Shown here: positions 6,271 to 7,630 of the stretch, in pieces
Layout: each line of letters opens with the position of its first letter
Numbering within the stretch: position 1 is the stretch's first letter
NCBI GenBank assembly: GCA_013204685.1
Contig: JABMSC010000051.1
Span: 1 to 7,630 of the forward strand
Length of the DNA stretch: 7,630 bases
Direction of reading: 5' to 3'
From: Candidatus Omnitrophota bacterium
Lineage (GTDB): Bacteria; Omnitrophota; Gorgyraeia; Tantalellales; Tantalellaceae
Translations under genes and position numbers: made by a program
The notes under the pieces: model-generated
What the model saw: the letters and a program-made list of their open reading frames with translations, nothing else
The model's database searches: none
What the model was told of the DNA's origin: nothing

Positions 6271-6361
6271 AAGCGGGCAGTGGACTGTGTTCCGTGCGAG
6301 TTCCGCAGGCCCGAAGGGCCGAGGACTGTTTGAACACCGGAATACAGCCCACTGCCCGCTT
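6271..6361. repeat. Large nested palindrome B (repeat family copy 2)
   Basis: Two 24-base arms, 6271-6294 (beginning AAGCGGGCAGTGG) and 6338-6361 (ending CCACTGCCCGCTT), pair along their whole length apart from one A-C mismatch and one G-T wobble. In the interior, GGCCC-GAA-GGGCC (6308-6320) forms a tight second hairpin. It starts 7 bp after the ftsA stop codon on the transcribed strand. The interior core words match those of palindrome A in the opposite orientation, while the outer arms differ in sequence. The arms thus vary around a conserved centre while staying self-complementary, which implies selection or copying as a structure. Confidence 0.88.
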
Positions 6362-6368
6362 AACGCTT

Positions 6369-7430
6369 TTAAAAATATCTATCAACGAACCCAAGCACTC
6401 GATCATATCCCCTTTTAAAGGGATTATTGCCAAGCTTCTGCTCGAGCTTTCTCTCCTGGAGATAATCAAGAACCCCCAGGCTGCACACATAGCCGGCCCT
6501 GCCCTGCGGCAGGTCTTCAAAAGGTTTAGCAATACAGGTCCCGGCCTGGGTGGGAACCTCCAGGAGGCTATCCAGCAGTTCTATCATCCCGTCTACAAGC
6601 GCCCCCCCGCCTATTACTACAACTTTATTGATCTTGTCCCACCCTGGAAGATCCTTCATGTCCACAAGAAGTTCTTCCAGGACGGACCTGTTGATGCCCT
6701 CATTTTCAGAACATATGTCACTTGTTCCGAGAGACAATACTTTACAATTGCCGACTATCCCATGAAAGAAGAAAACAACCTCAGTCAGATCTTTCCCTAT
6801 GTCGACGAGAGCCACACCACCTGTTTTCTCCTCATCCGTCAATGCCCTGTATGAAGAGGCAAGCCCGGAAAACACAAATCCGGCCGGGATCAACCCGGCC
6901 TGGGAAATACATTTGGTCATGTTATTAAGCACCGAATGATCTACGGTGAGTATGTTTACATCAGCGCCAAGCTTCACGCCTTCCAGGCTCAGGGGGTTCT
7001 TTATGCCCTTTTCGCTGTCTATAGAAAAACTCCGTATGATCCTGTGCAGTGGTTCAGTGCCGATCGGCATTTTTACCGTTGAAGCTATATCGACACATTT
7101 ACTTACATCTCTATCAGTGATCTCTCGTCCGTATTTTGAAAGAAGAAGTGTTCCGGAAGACGGAATAATGTTTACCGAAGTAGAACTTACCGCGGCATAT
7201 ATCTCCTGGATGTTTTTCCCCGTTTTTTTCCGCAGCTTATCGACCGCACCGGCAATAGAATCAATAGCTGCCGCAGCGTCGGTAACAACACCCTTCCGTA
7301 ATCCTTTTGAAGCTGACCGGCAGGACCCTTCAATTGAACATTCTCCGTTTTTGCCCCACCGTGCCGCTACAAGCGTTATATCTTCGGATCCCGCATCAAG
7401 TGCAGCAAAATATTTGTTCATGTCAAGCAT
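6369..7430 (-). CDS. ftsA: Cell division protein FtsA, short divergent form
   Basis: FtsA is an actin-like membrane-associated ATPase that tethers FtsZ filaments and recruits the divisome. The 353-residue protein shows phosphate loop 1 AALDAGSEDI (9-18). The SHS2/1C region contains REITDRDVSKCVDIA (102-116), HRIIRSFSIDSEKGIKNP (129-146), LEGVKL, and NMTKCISQAGL followed by LASSYRAL. Phosphate loop 2 is ALVDIGKDLTEVVF (207-220) and the adenosine loop is VIGGGALVDGM (272-282). The amphipathic C-terminus ends GFVDRYF and resembles the membrane-targeting helix. The segment from VLSLG (231) to VIGGG is only about 45 residues, against about 105 in E. coli, so subdomain IIB is shortened. Loop 2 has GKD where GGG is usual. 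The ATG at 7430 has AAGGGAG five bases upstream. The GTG at 7481 would translate repeat sequence. ftsQ lies upstream; ftsZ does not follow. Confidence 0.87.
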   Translation of the reverse strand: MLDMNKYFAALDAGSEDITLVAARWGKNGECSIEGSCRSASKGLRKGVVTDAAAAIDSIAGAVDKLRKKTGKNIQEIYAAVSSTSVNIIPSSGTLLLSKYGREITDRDVSKCVDIASTVKMPIGTEPLHRIIRSFSIDSEKGIKNPLSLEGVKLGADVNILTVDHSVLNNMTKCISQAGLIPAGFVFSGLASSYRALTDEEKTGGVALVDIGKDLTEVVFFFHGIVGNCKVLSLGTSDICSENEGINRSVLEELLVDMKDLPGWDKINKVVVIGGGALVDGMIELLDSLLEVPTQAGTCIAKPFEDLPQGRAGYVCSLGVLDYLQERKLEQKLGNNPFKRGYDRVLGFVDRYF

Positions 7431-7443
7431 GTCGGCTCCCTTA

Positions 7444-7471
7444 TTCGGTTTTCGTGATTCGGTTTTCGGTC
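7444..7471. repeat. Heptad repeat tract, proximal to ftsA
   Basis: Four consecutive 7-bp units run from 7444: TTCGGTT, TTCGTGA, TTCGGTT, TTCGGTC. The same pattern can be read as a 12-bp direct repeat, ATTCGGTTTTCG, at 7443-7454 and 7457-7468. The tract lies immediately upstream of the ftsA ribosome-binding site. It would be translated only if the unlikely GTG start at 7481 were used. Confidence 0.75.
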
Positions 7472-7483
7472 CCCAATCCACGA

Positions 7484-7516
7484 CCCGTTATAAATCCCGG
7501 AGGAATTTGTAACGGG
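7484..7516. repeat. 12-bp-stem hairpin between heptad tracts
   Basis: CCCGTTATAAAT (7484-7495) pairs with ATTTGTAACGGG (7505-7516) over 12 positions with one G-U wobble. The loop CCCGGAGGA can form two further C-G pairs. It lies midway in the 130-bp ftsQ-ftsA spacer with heptad units on both sides. No T-run follows on the minus strand, so it is not an obvious terminator. Confidence 0.7.
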
Positions 7517-7544
7517 CCACGATCCACGAATCACGATCCACGAT
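7517..7544. repeat. Heptad repeat tract, proximal to ftsQ
   Basis: Four consecutive 7-bp units run from 7517: CCACGAT, CCACGAA, TCACGAT, CCACGAT (consensus YCACGAW). A further CCACGAC is at 7478-7484, on the other side of the hairpin. TTCGTGA at 7451-7457 is the exact inverse of a TCACGAA word that spans 7-mer variants here, linking the two tracts. Non-coding; function unknown. Confidence 0.8.
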
Positions 7545-7560
7545 ACCCTCTATCCCCCAG

Positions 7561-7630
7561 CTACCTCGGTGCAATAACTATGTCCTCAAACCTCAGATCA
7601 ATATACTTTATATCACTCAGATAAATATTC
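7561..7630 (-). CDS. ftsQ: C-terminal end of probable cell division protein FtsQ (partial)
   Basis: The frame open from the window edge encodes the last 22 residues of a protein, NIYLSDIKYIDLRFEDIVIA followed by PR and a TAG stop at 7561-7563. The ending YIDLRF plus a short hydrophobic strand is the typical close of FtsQ/DivIB (beta domain), the bitopic divisome protein. Its position directly before ftsA agrees with the usual ftsQ-ftsA order. With so few residues, the call rests equally on this motif and on context. Confidence 0.65.
   Translation of the reverse strand, partial: NIYLSDIKYIDLRFEDIVIAPR

Noticed and set aside
6123..6854. Long plus-strand open frame (about 243 codons) across the repeat region and the 3' part of ftsA
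   Set aside because: It runs antisense through ftsA and through the palindromes, matches no family, and gives low-complexity unrelated protein. It is a shadow of the minus-strand gene.
6900..7000. Frameshift as the cause of the short FtsA
   Set aside because: Phosphate loop 2, the adenosine loop and the C-terminal helix are all in one uninterrupted frame, so an in-frame shortening is more likely than a sequencing frameshift.
7431..7481. Upstream GTG start adding 17 residues to FtsA
   Set aside because: The added residues are encoded by the heptad repeats and have no family match. The ATG at 7430 has a proper ribosome-binding site.
7444..7544. CRISPR-like array
   Set aside because: Units are 7 bp with no unique spacers of constant length, and no cas gene is near.
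1..7630. A new defence, toxin-antitoxin or mobile system made of protein genes
   Set aside because: All protein genes belong to well-known housekeeping families. No transposase, integrase, nuclease or toxin-like frame was found. Only the intergenic repeats are unexplained.

Overview
The window is a stretch of bacterial chromosome in which every recognisable gene lies on the minus strand. Read in the direction of transcription (high to low coordinates), the order is: ftsQ (3' end only), ftsA, proC, yggT, yggU, mtnP, ileS, a dksA/traR-family gene, and lspA (cut by the window edge). LspA, IleS, DksA and FtsQ/FtsA are all bacterial types. The moderate GC content, FtsA/FtsQ, DksA and LspA fit a Gram-negative-like or candidate-phylum bacterium. 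The period-7 intergenic repeats and GC-rich palindromes are reminiscent of uncultured lineages such as Omnitrophota, but the sequence alone does not prove a phylum and this is a weak inference.

Layout. Positions 7561-7630 hold the last 22 codons of a probable ftsQ. Positions 7431-7560 are a non-coding spacer built almost entirely of 7-bp repeat units around a 12-bp-stem hairpin. Positions 6369-7430 encode a short, divergent FtsA that keeps its C-terminal membrane-targeting helix but has a shortened segment between the second phosphate loop and the adenosine loop. Positions 6045-6368 carry no gene. They hold two large nested palindromes of one repeat family, a truncated third copy between them, a probable bidirectional terminator, and a good sigma70-type promoter pointing into proC. 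Positions 4671-6044 are a tight proC-yggT-yggU cluster. A 78-bp spacer with a perfect 8-bp inverted repeat precedes mtnP (3729-4592). A 103-bp spacer, again made of 7-bp units, precedes ileS (809-3625). ileS overlaps the dksA-type gene by 11 bp, and lspA starts 5 bp after that gene ends.

How the genes fit together. ftsQ/ftsA belong to the division machinery. proC (proline synthesis), yggT and yggU are commonly neighbours of each other. ileS and lspA are a classic pair, here with a DksA-family regulator between them. The skeleton ftsQ-ftsA ... yggT ... ileS-lspA resembles the extended division cluster of Gram-positive bacteria (ftsA-ftsZ-ylmD-ylmE-sepF-ylmG-ylmH-divIVA-ileS-lspA), with ftsZ, yggS/ylmE, sepF and divIVA absent from this locus. 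The place where ftsZ would be expected is occupied by the palindromic repeats.

Nothing resembling a defence system, CRISPR array, transposase, prophage or secondary-metabolite cluster is present. The least explained material is intergenic: the nested palindromes, the heptad (period-7) repeat tracts, and the unusual FtsA next to them.
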